This document shows, piece after piece, positions 1-12,051 of a stretch of DNA of 64,000 nucleotides. Origin of the DNA: Ceratopteris richardii. Lineage: Eukaryota > Streptophyta > Polypodiopsida > Polypodiales > Pteridaceae. Location: positions 192,388,803 to 192,452,802 of the forward strand of contig CM035414.1 of assembly GCA_020310875.1 (NCBI GenBank), written 5' to 3'. Under the pieces are notes generated by a model. It saw nothing but the letters and a program-made list of their open reading frames with translations, did not search any database and was not told the DNA's origin. Each line of letters opens with the position of its first letter. Position 1 is the first letter of the stretch. Made by a program: the position numbers and the translations under genes.

Positions 1-2172
1 ACTTTTGTATGAAGCTTCAAAGCTTCAATTTTTGAGTTTACTTTCAAACTCCTAGGAGTTCATCATCTTTCGGTTTATAACTCCCACTACTTGAAGTTCA
101 TTAAGAGATATATTTTTCAGTATCTTGGTGGAAGAATTTTGTTTCCCTTCGGGAGGGTAATTGAAGAAATGCCTATTTCCATACATTGTCTTGTTGGTGT
201 ATTCCATTGGATCATGAGTCCCTTTTTCTTTTGGCCGTCAAGAAAAATTTCTCAATAGGAATTAGTTTCCATTGTCCCATACATGTGGGCTCTTCATCCA
301 ATCCACAATACCACATCTCTATACTTTTTAATTTCACCTTCTCTATCCTCTTTAATAATCATATGCTATGATCTATGGTACCAAGTTATGAGAGCAAGGA
401 CTAAGGTCCTTTTATACACCACAACTAATCTCACTTAATTTTTAATAATATTTGGTTAACTAGCTCGTGTGGTGTAGCTAATGTTCATCAAGCTTAAAGT
501 TTGACTTGATCTTTGACCCACTTGATCCATTTGGCTTTTCATACCTTTTATTTAACCAAATAAGAGCTAAGGATAGGTCTTTCTCTATTAGATCCATTTT
601 CCAAATTCCATGTTAAGCATTCTACCCATGGATTTTACTTGTGGGTCTTAGTTTTATGCTTCACCCAAGAAACCTTTTTCCCGTAGGCCTTTATCATTGG
701 GATCAAAAAATTATATTTTGCTATCCCATGAATAATCAAGTACTTTTAGGATATCCTTTATAGCTCTTTTGATTTATTTTTCTAATCCACTTAGGATTAC
801 TATAGTCCTCATGATTTATGATAATTAACCTTAACCTTGCACATCCTTAACCTTATGATACCTTACATGATCTTCTTGGAGCATAAGCTATGGGAACTTG
901 GGAACTTTCCCCTTGTATTAAAATGTTTTCTTCCTCTAAAACTATTTGTGGGCACAGTGAAATTGATATTTTTTGAAAGGATCTTTGCAAAGTTTGAAAG
1001 ACTTTATCTATTTTAAACCTATCAATTGATGCCCTCATTTAAAAGAACAATAGAAGCAGTTTGGTTGAATACCAAACTTAGAATTTGATTATAATACATC
1101 TTGTTTTGAAGGATACTCTAAAGGGGTAGACAAGCATAAGAGTAATAGATTGTGAAAAACTAGCATGATTCATATTGTTAGACTCTATAAATTTAAATGA
1201 AGTTATAAAATTTATAGTTTTTTAGTACAAAAACTCTTGAAAGGGGAAAGAAAGTACCAAAACGTAGGTACAATTGATGCCATCATGGATGAAAATGAGA
1301 GGGTAGAAGAATGTCATTTAGGTTACAAGATCTTCAGTGAAGGATTTCTTGAGATAAAAGTTCACCAAAAATTACCAAAATTGGCACATTCATTCCATCA
1401 TGGATAAAGATGACAAGGTGGAAGAATACCTTTTAGGTTATAAGTTTTTATGCAAAGGAGGAGTTGTTGGTAAAGCAACTTCATGGCATGCTAAAGATAA
1501 TATTAGGATCTGGTCAAGTTACAAAAGATGGTTGCATCCACAAGGTTAAATAGAGCATGCAAAAGGATATACTTCTCTAAAGGGAAGTAAGAATGAAAGG
1601 TAGAAGTTTGAATTCCAAGCATGAAGTGTATAGTCATGATAAATGGTAATTAAGTTTGTGGAACATGAAATTTGTATTCACCTATTCTTAAAGGCACTTC
1701 AAGAGAAATCCAAAGGCATTAGTAGATGCTTAGACTTGAGAAGTAAAAAAAATTCTTAAAAACCCTAGGGTAGCCATTTGAAAGCTTTAGATAAGGAAGG
1801 TATCTAAAGAAATGAATAAAAACTTGTCACTACAAAATATTTGAGAAAGAACTAAGAAGATCTTAAATATAACTCAAGGCAGTTGGAATTATGCTTTAAA
1901 CCTTAGAAAAGAAGAACAGATGTTTCTTCCATCAAAAGTTTTGGAGCTTCCAAAGACAAGCATGAGACAATAAAAAATATAATATTGTAGAATGATCTTG
2001 TGATGGAATCCCTAGAAATGTGATTAGGATAGAAAAAAATAGAGGTGATTGCTTGACTCAAAATTCGTTTAAAAAGGATTTAAGTAAAAGGTCATCAATG
2101 AAGTATAGCTTTTGGAATTTAAAATAATTATCATCCACACAGCAATGTTGGATATAAAGTATGGTGGTATGG
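1..2172. other. AT-rich non-coding sequence, degenerate
   Basis: No convincing coding region is visible on either strand; only short ORFs without recognisable motifs occur. Base composition is strongly AT-rich. An imperfect internal duplication lies at about 1280-1445. The stretch is probably old, decayed transposon sequence, but I cannot name a family. Confidence 0.5.
1280..1445. repeat. Imperfect duplication, offset about 115 bp
   Basis: Two similar segments of roughly 50 bp start with CCATCATGGAT at 1280 and 1395. Both continue with a GARRAT..GAGRGTRGAAGAAT..TTTAGGTTA pattern. This suggests an old local duplication. No ORF runs through both copies. Confidence 0.45.
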
Positions 2173-2546
2173 GACTGTTATAAAGTGGCATTGGATTAAG
2201 CTAAGCCTAAGATTTTCTAGAGTAAAACCAAGCAAGTAGCTTGGCTATGTGGCTCTCTCAAGGACAAGAAGGGAGAGGTCTTGGGTTAATATCCCATGAG
2301 AGACCCGAATATTATTTTTACCAAGAGCTCCAAGGCCTTGTGGAATCTCACTTGAGTTAACTCAAGTGAACTGGGACGCATCATTGGCCAACCACTTCAA
2401 TGGACTCTAGATAACTCAAACACATGGTGAACATGTAGCCACTTTCCTAGTTCAACAACCCCTTAAGTGAGGCTATATATGCAAGTCTTGTTTTGGAGGA
2501 GAGGCTCATTCATTCACGAGTTGGTTCTCATGGACACTCTATTGCA
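2173..2546 (+). repeat. Candidate orphan LTR with adjacent primer-binding site
   Basis: The stretch can be read as an LTR beginning TGTTATAAAG and ending ATTGCA. A TATATAT box lies at 2474-2480. Directly after the end comes TTAGTATCAAAGCAAGG (2547-2563), a decayed match to the TGGTATCAGAGC primer site complementary to initiator tRNA-Met that plant copia and some gypsy elements use. No partner LTR or gag ORF follows within 300 bp. It may be the 5' remnant of an element truncated near 2868. The left edge is a guess. Confidence 0.35.
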
Positions 2547-2867
2547 TTAGTATCAAAGCAAGGTCATGATCTTGGCACTATGCTTGAGGATCTTTTGGAA
2601 GTTGTATGCACATTTGAGCTCCTTTTGGAGAAAAAGAATTGGGTAGAGGCCACCCCTAATGGGTGTGAACCTCCCCCTTTTAAGAGAAACTATAAAGGTT
2701 AGCCCCCCCTACATCCATGAATGTAGCTTAGAGACAATTAGAATCACCATCTACCCAAGTGATGTCCTTAGGAGGAGGGATGGATCTTCCTTTATCTCTC
2801 TCCCTTGAGATGCAAGAGGACTTATTAAACTCCTAGATAAGTGCTTTTGGAGTAGTTGCATAGTGCA
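2547..2867. other. Short stretch after the candidate primer site, no gene supported
   Basis: An open stretch to 2702 follows the primer-like site, but its protein has no recognisable Gag motif. The sequence then meets the apparent LTR edge of the minus-strand gypsy element at 2868. Probably a truncated retrotransposon leader. Confidence 0.4.
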
Positions 2868-3480
2868 TGTTGGATAACAAGGATGCCTAATCGGATCTTT
2901 TCAGGCCACATGCGAATTTGTCTCCTCTTGGGTCTATTGGGTTTGCGATCAACACATCACTACTGACATTAATCAAAATCACACAAAAGAATAATCTTGG
3001 CACTGGTCTTTCTCACACAGAGTAAATAATCAGGCACAGAAAATTATGATTCACCACTTTTGATTAAAGCAATGCTAAACGAAACAACTATATAGACACA
3101 GAGATCATTCGAAAACTTGCACTGAATGATTATGAGTAAAATACTTCATTACTTTGATACTATAGAGAATACATAATAGATTAAGCAACTTCTGCTTCTA
3201 CAAGGGAGATTTCATCAGTACTAATTTAAGATCAGCCTGCAATGCTTGAACTTCTTATTTTTGAGAAGACACTTCTTCTTCTTCTTTCCTTGTCTTCCAA
3301 AAGATGTTTTTTCCTCTTCTCTCCTGCTTCCTTGTGAAAAAAAATATAACAAATATAATCACGTGACATTGATACCTAACTAAATTGTAACTGTGTTTTA
3401 AAAATCCGAGTTAGTAGAATAAGAATTTAGCAAAACTCCAATGCACCACACTTCGGATAGGGCATATTGCGACTAAGAAG
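2868..3480 (-). repeat. Probable 3' LTR of Gypsy-1
   Basis: This stretch follows the extra ORF of Gypsy-1 on the minus strand. A short purine run (TTGAGGGGTAAG, minus strand) near 3487-3498 could be the polypurine tract. A TATA-like CTATATAG lies near 3090 on the minus strand, and the far edge reads ...CCAACA at 2868 (plus-strand TGTTGG). There is no second LTR in the window for comparison, so the boundaries are inferred. Confidence 0.45.
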
Positions 3481-3536
3481 CTTACCCCTCAACACCTGGC
3501 ACTGCCCAATGGGGAAGTTTTCTCAAAAATTCAACT

Positions 3537-5730
3537 CATTCTTACAATCCCTTGATCATACACAACAATTTCCAACTCTCTAGGATGAGCTTCTGGTTCC
3601 TGTTCAACTACCTCTTCCACCTGTACTTGATTCTGACATATCTCCGTCTGTTCATTCTTCTCATCGAACACTCTATCTGATATTATCTATTGTTGTTGTA
3701 CTAATTTATCCAGCTCTTTTTCTACACCTTGCTACACCAACTGCTCTTTAAGCTTTTTAATCATCTGCAAGGTTTCTTCGTTCTCCACCTTATACTTTTC
3801 TATAACCTGAATCAGTTCACTTTCATACATAGAAACAAATTCATCCTACAAATGTTCATAAGGATATCAAAATACAACTTGTAATCTCTCCTTAATGACC
3901 TCCGATAGGTCCTATACATACTTATGTATTTGTTGTTTTATCATACTCATATCCATTTCTGACATTAAAACTCCATCCATCTCTACTTCTTCAACCTTAA
4001 GAGTCTGTCTCTCCAATACTGACAAAGGTTTCAATCAAGACTTAAGGAGTACAACCTCCATTTGCAAGCTTGAATTTAGAGTTGACAAATTTTTCATCTC
4101 AGACTCTACCTTTTCTTGCATTTGAACTGTCCATAACTCAAATTCCTACAATGAATTTTTTACCTTCAAGATTTCAACCGCCTGCTGCTGCTCACATTGA
4201 GTACTTATCTTCTCATACTCTTGACTTTTCCTTTGTAACACCTCATGAAGACTCAGAACTTGTACCTTTAGTACTTGATGTTCTTCAAAACTTATTGTAT
4301 CCGCAAGATGCTTCTATTGTTTCAGTTCTCCTTCCTGCTTCAGTAAGAACTTAGATACTTCCTCCAACTTCATCTGCATCATCTTCACTTTTGAACCTAT
4401 TTCAGTCTTTGATTGTTGACTCTGCTCAGCTGTAGATTTATCCACCACTATTTGCAATTCGAGCTCTAACTTCCTTTTCTTGGATAGCTTGAATGTCCTT
4501 CCAACTATCCTTGTTTGCTCTTCATTGTCCAAAATATGGACTAATGAACCGTGAAAAATTGATCCTTTAGAAGACTCGCCTTTTAAATTTTGAGCAAGGG
4601 AGGCTATTTCTTTCGTCTTGTAGCTAGATTTAAATAAATCCCTGTATACATCTTCCTGCTGCTTTGTCTCCTTGCCTAACACTTGTTCCTGCTTTTTACA
4701 CCCTAATGAATCTAGTTGACTTATACTCTCTTTTGGCCAAAACACTTCTTGCTTATCAACCTATTGAACAAATTGAAACAAAGCAGCCAAGTATGCTGCC
4801 ATCCTACTACTTACCAGTGTTTTTCATCTATCCCCTAAAAAATTTCACTATGCATTCTTTCATACACCCAATGGGCCCAAATGATTTTCCCACCTACTTC
4901 AGCACAAGCTAAAGGAGCAAAGTTCTCCTTCGACATATAGTCATATTTAACAATGAAATGTAGATGCTCTAAATACCACTTCAACTGCTCGCGTCATGCA
5001 TATGTAGCATTTTTCAGCATGTAATATTGCACACCACCTTCACGTGGTTCAGATTCCTTCTTTAACATGTCCTTTGAACACTTCGGTATTACTGCTTCCT
5101 TATGCAAAGGTAATTTAAACACTTCTACGACAAGCTTTAGAGAGAATTTTACCTGCATAGAAAGTTTCCCTTTTGTCTTCTTGATGATATCCAATTGACT
5201 CTTGTCATAGTAGTTAAATTGCCATGTTGACCAAGGTAGCGAGGCAAAATCAAAGAGAGAAACACATTGCAACCATACCACATTCAGAGGCACACTGACA
5301 TCAATCTCCATCTTGAAGTCTGTGAATGGGTTCATCAATGATTGCACAAGTTTGCTAGATGAAGTTGGTGTCAGAGTGTCCTCTTCCTCTTGTAGTAGAC
5401 TATCACTCTCCTCCAAAGTGGACTCATCTTTCCAGGATACAACTTCCCTGTGTTTAACTCGGCCTCTCATCTCTGCTCTATTGTTAGTCGGAGCAATAGA
5501 GGTTACACTGAGTGTCTTCCTTCTGAGCATGAAATAGCATTTGACAGACACAAAACAAAAGTGCCAAGATTCTAATGATCGCTCAAGTGCCTATACGGCA
5601 CCACCTTGCTCACACGTAATAGTGACTGTTGATAATGCCTGTCTATAAGTGAGATTTATATCTAATAATTTCACATCCTCCTGCAAAACGATGAAATAAT
5701 TTGAAAACTATTTACTCACGTGTTTTGCCT
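3537..5730 (-). pseudogene. Extra ORF downstream of Gypsy-1 integrase, coiled-coil protein
   Basis: The ORF lies in the env position, after integrase and before the LTR. The first half (about 5551-4850) contains a globular stretch with motifs such as LPWSTWQFNYYDKSQ and WAHWVYERMH. The second half (about 4745-3537) is rich in Glu, Lys, Gln and Leu with heptad-like spacing, predicting a long coiled coil. Several stops and frameshifts break it. Gypsy-2 has a comparable arrangement at 34141-36292. I see no signal peptide and no obvious membrane segment, so this does not look like a classical envelope. Function unknown; a structural or particle-associated role is inference only. Confidence 0.6.
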
Positions 5731-5738
5731 TGAACGCT

Positions 5739-6215
5739 TTAGTGCACAAAACTACTATGAAAAATAGCATTCTCACAAACCTTATTGAACTCATGCTTTT
5801 TGATCCAGCAAACTCCAAGAGAGCAAACCTCGACGGAGAAAATTTGGATTCCATCTGCTATGAACCGAGGAATTCTGAGCCACAAACAATAGATTGAGAA
5901 CAATCCGATTTTATGACATCTGAGAGATAAAACTCTGACAAAGCAAAATTCTTCTATTGTGGCCCAACAAAATTTGACTAAGCCAAGCATTTTGGAAACC
6001 ATTTCTACTAATATGCCCCAACTTCTCAAATTATCATAAGAGATCCAATATAATCTTACAAGGGTACTAAGTGAAACCATGAAAGAACAATTCTTCAGAA
6101 AACATACCATTACTGATACGAATGTAGAAAAATAAGTTTTCCTCCAATGATGATCAGAAAGGGTACCAGATTGCACATCTAGATTCATTGATACCTGAAC
6201 CGAATTTGATGATAA
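5739..6215 (-). other. Gap between Gypsy-1 integrase and the extra ORF
   Basis: An open frame continues here from integrase, but the residues after about 6215 do not resemble an integrase C-terminus and have a biased Phe, Ser, Cys and Trp content. I read this as non-coding spacer that happens to stay open, analogous to the 355-bp spacer at 33786-34140 in Gypsy-2. Confidence 0.5.
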
Positions 6216-7504
6216 CCAATCTATATGAGGTGGCTTCCCTTGAAAATTTTTTAGAAAAAATCCATTGATTGGTCTTTCCATCCTCGTACCAAACACATCA
6301 GCTAATAAAAAAGTTCCTTGACCTAAGTCTTGCACAATATCATATGGACCTTTATATCTCAATGTAAGTTTTCCTAGATGAGGCCCCAATTTGGAGTTGT
6401 ACACCATCACCCAATCTCCTACTTGAAATAACTTGAATTTCACATTCATATTAACCCAAGCCTGTCTCCTTCTTTGAATAAATTCTATAATGTATGCACT
6501 AACTAAATGATCCTCCTCTGTTTGAAGAAGATACTTACTTCTATGCTTAACCGATACTTCCGAAGACATCTTTTCAGTTGTTACTCTCAAACCCAAAACC
6601 ACAAACTCCATTGGAACTATAACTTCAAGCCCATATACCAATATGAAGGGTGTCATTCCTATATTTACCTTAAAAGCTATCCTGAATGACCATAAAGCTG
6701 AATCTAAAAGCAAATCCCAGTTTTTTTGATTGTCATGCACTAACTTTTTAAGAATACACAACAAAGTCTTGATGTTACTTTTTGCTTGAACATTTGCTTG
6801 ACGATGATATGCTCTAGAATTTTTATGCATAATCAAATGAGTTCTTGTTAATTCTAAAATTACCTCATTAAGGAAATGATCTCCTCTATCACTCACTAAC
6901 TCCATTGGGCAACCAAACCTGGTCATAATGTTATGGTAGAGGAACTTTGCAACACTTGCCACCTTGCTATCCTTCAATGCTACTACTTCTACCCACTTCG
7001 TGCAATAATCTGTAGATAATAAAATATATTTATTACCACACTGAGTAATAGGCTTGATAGGCCCAACAAAATCCATGCCCCACTTTTGAAATGGATCCAA
7101 TGGTAAAACAAGATGATTAGACATCTGATCTAATTTATTTGTTTGGCATGTTTTCTAGAAAATCACACATCTTTTAGCGAACTCATGAGCATCCTTTAAG
7201 ATAGTAGGCCACCACAAACCTCCTTGTAAAACCTTTTTCCCTAAAATATCTCTTGACAAATGTCCTCCTGCTGGACCTGAATGTGCTTCCTGCAAAACTG
7301 CTGGCTTTCAAGATCTGGTACACACCTCCTAATGACCTGATCCACCCCTTTCTTATACAATGCACCAGCTATAACCAAATATGGTCTACTTTTAAGAGCA
7401 AACTTCTTCCTCTGATCAGGTGTAAAATGTTGAGGTAATGCTCCATCTCTTAGAAATACTGATAATTGGTCATTACCAAGAATCAGATTCAACAATTTGT
7501 GCAT
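6215..7504 (-). pseudogene. Gypsy-1 integrase, catalytic glutamate lost
   Basis: The core begins at about 7124 with LPLDPFQKWGMDFVGPI (first catalytic Asp), followed by MELVSDRGDHF (second Asp). The position expected to hold the catalytic Glu reads QAKSNIK instead of the usual AES-NK, so Glu has become Lys. The downstream C-terminal domain (GDWVMVYNSKLGPHLGKLTLRYKGPYDI) is recognisable. The HHCC zinc-binding region lies in a different frame around 7480-7150. This frame break and the Glu-to-Lys change make the enzyme inactive. In life it would insert the cDNA copy into host DNA. Confidence 0.8.
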
Positions 7505-7559
7505 TGAATAGCTCCAGATCTAGAAACTCATCACTAACTCCTCTCGGTGCCTCCCTAGA

Positions 7560-7930
7560 CTCCAATCTGCTGAAGCAATCTGCCATTGCATGTTCTTTGC
7601 CTGGAGTATGAATAATAAAAAAAATTAAATTCCTGCAATAGAAGTATCTACCTTGCAAACCTTCCTATTAACAAGGGTTTTATACTAAAGCCTGATGATC
7701 AACATGAAAAATCACTTTGTTACCCAATAAATAATGTGTAAATTTATTAAGCACATACACCATTGCTAATGCCTCTCTTTTAGTCACCAGATAATTTCTT
7801 TTGACTAAACACAACACCCTACTAGCATATTACACTAGTCTATACCATCCTTTTTCTTTCTCCTGCATCAACACTGCTCCAACTGCAACATTTAATGCAT
7901 CAACAAATATATGAAATGGCAAGGACCAAT
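7560..7930 (-). pseudogene. Gypsy-1 RNase H domain
   Basis: Reading the minus strand gives a recognisable Ty3/gypsy RNase H: FVDAL (first catalytic Asp), TKREALAMVY (catalytic Glu) and FHVDHQAL (third Asp). The tail has the LSRLES-like motif used as a linker to integrase. At least two stops interrupt it. The domain removes the RNA template during cDNA synthesis. It lies directly between the RT and integrase remnants. Confidence 0.7.
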
Positions 7931-7939
7931 CAAGCGGCT

Positions 7940-8760
7940 GCAAAATTGGTGCAACTGAAACCATCTTCTTCAACAAATGGAACATCCTTCTTTGTCAAAT
8001 GTATGAGTGATAAAGAAATATTGACCAAGTACCTTAAATTCCTAGCATGCCACTTAATTTGACAAAAAAACCTCATTACTTCCTTGACATTTGTGGGAGC
8101 TTTTGTAGTCCTAATAGCTTCAATCTTCTTAACATCTATAGCCATTACTTCTTGAGAAATGATATGTCCAAATAAGATGCCACTCTTCATAGCAATGACA
8201 CTCTTGAATAGATTGAGCACCATCTTGAATTTCCGGCATCTATCAAAACAAGGTTTCAAATGCAGCATGTGTTGTACTTTTTTCCAAATACTGAACATTC
8301 ATCCACAAAGACTTGCATGAAATATTGAAAATAAGTTTCAAACACTTTATGTGCCACATAATTGAACGAGGGTGGTCCATTCTTCAATCCAAAAATCATG
8401 ACTGTAAACACATAAGCACCAAATTGTGTAATGAATGCTGTTTTGTGTTGATCCTCCTCAGCAACACGAATTTGATTGTAACCTAAAAATCCATCCAAAA
8501 AACTATACATCTCATGTCCATCTACTGCATCCAATACTGCATCACAAAACGGAAAGGAAGGGATCCCTAATTGTTGCTCCATTTAACTTTCCATAATCAA
8601 CAAAAAATTGTCAACTTCCCATTCTTTTTAGGGACCACTATAATAGGAGACAACCATGTGACCTGATTAACTGGCTTAATCAATCCAATTGCCAATAGTT
8701 TATCAGTTTCCTCTTTAACCTACTTAGCAAAATTAGGATTCATCTGATACCTTTGTTGCA
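7940..8760 (-). pseudogene. Gypsy-1 reverse transcriptase, active site altered
   Basis: The palm region reads GHEMYSFLDGFLGYNQI, TAFITQFGAYVFTVM and MQVFVDECSVFGK. The catalytic box is F-V-D-E where the family has two adjacent aspartates, so the second metal-binding Asp is replaced by Glu. Upstream, around 8640-8740, the motif SPIIVVPKKNGKL is visible before a frame break. At the far end GHIISQEV and the VKEVMRFF connection motif are present. The enzyme copied element RNA into DNA; this copy is a pseudogene. Confidence 0.8.
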
Positions 8761-9376
8761 CAACTGCAACTACATCCTTCTTTAAATTAATGTGATGTTG
8801 ATGTAGATCAGGGTCTATACCTTTCACTTGTGAGTAATCCCAAGTAAAAACATCCACATATTTCTTTTATAAACAAATCAGGTCTTCCATGAACTAACCC
8901 TCTAAATCTTTGCTTACTCTCACCATCTTCGGTTCAATCTCCGTCCCCAAATCAATTTCTTGAAGTTCGTCCTCTTTTACCCTACCAAAACTTGCATATT
9001 TTTGTTCATAAATCTTTTCAGCCAAATTAATTACCTCTTTCTCTTGCTCTAGTTTCTGCTACGTAGGAATTTCCAGACTTTGTTCAAACATCCGTCACAA
9101 CTGTGTACTCTCCAATGTGTCACCTAAAACTGGCTCACTTGACTTCTCCACTAGTTCGTCATCCTTTGCTAACACGCCTTCCACATCTACTTGCCCAACT
9201 GGTACAATAGTTGGGTTTTCCTTCAGAAATTCTTCCTCATCATCTTCTATCTCATCTGCCAAACTAATGGTCTGAGCCATCAATGGTTTCTCTTGTACCG
9301 ACATGTTTCTTCTACCTTTCATTGGTATGGTAACTTGCTTTTGCCTTTCGAGATCACAACCCCATTCAATCCCCAA
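8761..9376 (-). pseudogene. Gypsy-1 protease-RT linker
   Basis: The minus strand encodes an acidic linker (MGIEWGCDLERQKQ..., EIEDDEEEFLKENP) between protease and RT. Gypsy-2 has a matching acidic stretch (DDEEEEFLKNN) at the same place, supporting homology. The linker has no known catalytic role. Stops occur near 9070 and in the following segment. Confidence 0.55.
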
Positions 9377-9399
9377 TCCTGCTTAACTTTAGCCAACCT

Positions 9400-9800
9400 G
9401 AACCAAGTTCTACCTAACAACATTTCATATGGGTAAGTAGACTCAGACATTCGAATCACCACAAAGTTTACCATGAATGACATCCCTGCAATCATGATTT
9501 GTTGCTACTTCAGAATGCCCAAAGGTTTGACTCTAGTTTGATCTACTATCTTTACTTGGAAAGGTGCTAGACCCAAAGCCCCATTCCCCATTTCTTTAAA
9601 AATGTTCTCCGGTAATATGTTAACTCTTGAGCCACCATCTAATAAAACCTCACCAAATCACCTTTGTTTATACTATGCCTAAATTACTGGAACAACAAAA
9701 TCCACATCAAGTCGATCAATATTATTAGCTGATGTTGAAGGTACCTGCATAACTGTTGGCTTTGACTGCTATCCAACTAGCTTCTTCAACAATTTTTCTT
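9400..9800 (-). pseudogene. Gypsy-1 aspartic protease
   Basis: On the minus strand the active-site motif reads VLLDGGSRVNILPENIF, followed by a flap region and MLLGRTWFRLAKV, the conserved end of plant gypsy retropepsins. The catalytic triplet is D-G-G rather than D-S/T-G, as in Gypsy-2 (LIDGGSRVNI), so this is a shared family trait and not a mutation. Stops lie inside and upstream of the domain. The enzyme would cut the Gag-Pol polyprotein. Confidence 0.7.
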
Positions 9801-9888
9801 TAAAAGATGGTACCGAAGACAATAAGTGATCTAAGGACAATTGCAAAGGAGACTTAATTATTACCTCAAACCAGTCATTTTTTAGCTC

Positions 9889-10995
9889 CTACTTGATCTT
9901 CATTTTATCATCCTTCTTTATTTCATGTATAGATTTTCCATTATCCTCTTCTTGGGATGAAATTTGAAATTGTTCTTTCTTCTGTTGGTCGTGTTGGATC
10001 TGTTGCTGGGCTTTATCCCATACCTGTCTTTGCTCTTGCCAATCAATAGGACCTTTATTCTTGGACCGTGTAACCGCCAAGACATCCACATCCTTGACTT
10101 TACCACACTGCTTACAATCATAATTCCACTGATTTTCATGGTTTTGATGTAGACTTCCTGATGTACTTGCACCTAAATCATTATGACATTCTTGATCTGA
10201 TAAATGTATAACTATAGCATTGGCCTGAGTGGCCTGCTAAGCCTGTTGTTGTTGCTACCCCTGTTGATTATTTTGATTATAGCGAACCATTGGTATACCC
10301 CTTTCTTCTCTATGCTTCATCCATAAAGGACAATTAGGCCCTATCCAATGATCAAGTGTTGAACAATAACCACAAGGCATCATCCTAGGTGGTCTAATCT
10401 GCTGATTTCCTTGTTGGTTATCCTGATAATTTCCTTGTTGGTTTGCCTAATTTCTCCATGGAGGTCTTCCTTGTTGCTACCTTTGAAAACCACCACGTCC
10501 TTGAGCTAGAATGGCTTGATTTACTACAACTTCATTGTTATTCCTATTGTCCTGCCTTGAACTTTGTCCTCGATGTTTGGGATTATACCAACAGTGACTT
10601 GTATGCCCATCTTTATCACAAATTTCACAAAATCTTTTCTCCTTTGGAGCAATTATAGAGTATCCATGTTTCCTTTATTTACTAATCAAAGCCTCCTCTT
10701 TACTTTTCTTACCTTTATGTTTGTGATGCCTTCTCATTAAAACTTCTTCATCTTTAGTGTCTGATTCCGAATTAGCCGTACCTTTCTCTGACTCCATTTC
10801 TAAATCAGATTCAACATCTTAACTAGAGTCACTTTGCCTCTTCTTTGATCTGCAAAATCTTCTTTCCAGTCTTGCAGCTGCTAACACTAATACATCAAAA
10901 CCATTAGCTATATCCACACTTGCAACTGCATGCCTGATGCTGTTCCTTAATCCTTTTAGGAAGTAGGCTGCCAACATCTCGCCGGTAGGTCTCTC
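9889..10995 (-). pseudogene. Gypsy-1 Gag, C-terminal part with zinc-knuckle remnants
   Basis: The minus strand shows the end of a Gag core (NERPTGEMLAAYFLKGL) near 11000-10920, a charged region, and then cysteine clusters around 10650-10590 and 10390-10340. The clusters have irregular spacing compared with CX2CX4HX4C. A Gln- and Asn-rich stretch and a basic segment follow. The upstream half of Gag is displaced to 26565-26833 by the A1 insertion. Gag forms the particle and binds RNA. Several in-frame stops are present. Confidence 0.6.
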
Positions 10996-11000
10996 GTTAC

Positions 11001-12025
11001 TATGGGTGCAAGTATACAAGCCTTCACATTTGGATTAGCATGAAAAAACATTATGTGGAAACAATTGATGGATCATGTGAATCCTAGCTTGTAACCTTTT
11101 GATCATTCACCATTGTAAAAGAATCATGTAAATCCATATATCTCATGCAGTTAGGAGAAGTATGAGCTCCAAATAAAATTAGATGGAATAAATCCAAAAT
11201 TATTGGAAGTCAGCTTCTTAGATAGACCCAATTTTGAATTCAAATTCCAACTTCAAAGAAACTCTTATAAAATCCTTTGTAAAAACTCGCGGCTATGTGG
11301 CCTCATTAAGAGCTTCTTCTTGATCTTTTAGAGGATTTGAGTAGCTTACACTATAGCTTACTCATTCCACTATCATTGAGCATCATTGCAATGCCAATGA
11401 TCTTGTATAATCATGTGCTATAATACATATACTTCATTGATCATCTATGTCTACTTCTTTGCTATGAATACTCAAAACAGTGAACTTTGTCTGGTCATAT
11501 CTCAATGATTTCTCAACCATTTTGCATGATCTATAGCTTGTTAGAACCAGTTGGGTATCTACTATATGCTGCAAAAGTTTCAAGACATTTAGTTCAGACA
11601 TCTGGGAGAAACCATCGTCAAAGTGCTCAATGGTCATCTACTAATCAATCCCTAAAAAGTCCGGGGTAAGCTTTGGATTGCTAAATTGATTCTCAGAGCA
11701 TAGTTTATCTTTTTAGATGATTAAAATTTTAATCATTAGCTATCTAAGCTAATTGAATCCCCTCACAAGGAATTTCACCAATTGTTACTCTACTGTGAGC
11801 ACTAAGCAAAAGAACCAGCAGGTGTATAGACCAAAACAACAAGTTTTGTGAAACTAGCTATTCATGAAGTAGTCTATTTTGCTTCAATTATTTCAAGCAT
11901 CAACTCCAAAGTACATAGGTACTTTCTTGGTGTCATTTACAAGCTAAAAGGGCCAACTATATAACTTTGAAGTGTATAGGGCAGTTACAAAGTAGCTTTT
12001 GGCAATCCATCCATCTCTTCCAACT
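11001..12025 (+). repeat. 5' LTR of copia A1
   Basis: It aligns along its length with the LTRs at 18433-19498, 23711-24772 and 25504-26564. The terminal dinucleotides have decayed: TATGGG instead of TGTTGG at the start and CCAACT instead of CCAACA at the end. A TATA-like CTTATAAAA lies near 11269-11277. The preceding GTTAC is the target duplication. Confidence 0.9.
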
Positions 12026-12026
12026 G

Positions 12027-12041
12027 TGGTATTAGAGCAAG
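12027..12041 (+). other. Primer-binding site of copia A1
   Basis: TGGTATTAGAGCAAG directly follows the LTR and differs by one base in its first 12 from the canonical TGGTATCAGAGC complementary to the 3' end of initiator tRNA-Met. Confidence 0.8.
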
Positions 12042-12051
12042 TTGAGGTAAA

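Noticed and set aside
853..1038. 61-residue minus-strand ORF as a gene
   Set aside because: Too short, no motif, isolated in AT-rich sequence.
5739..7124. 461-residue open frame as a single integrase protein
   Set aside because: Only the part above about 6215 resembles integrase; the rest is spacer that happens to stay open.
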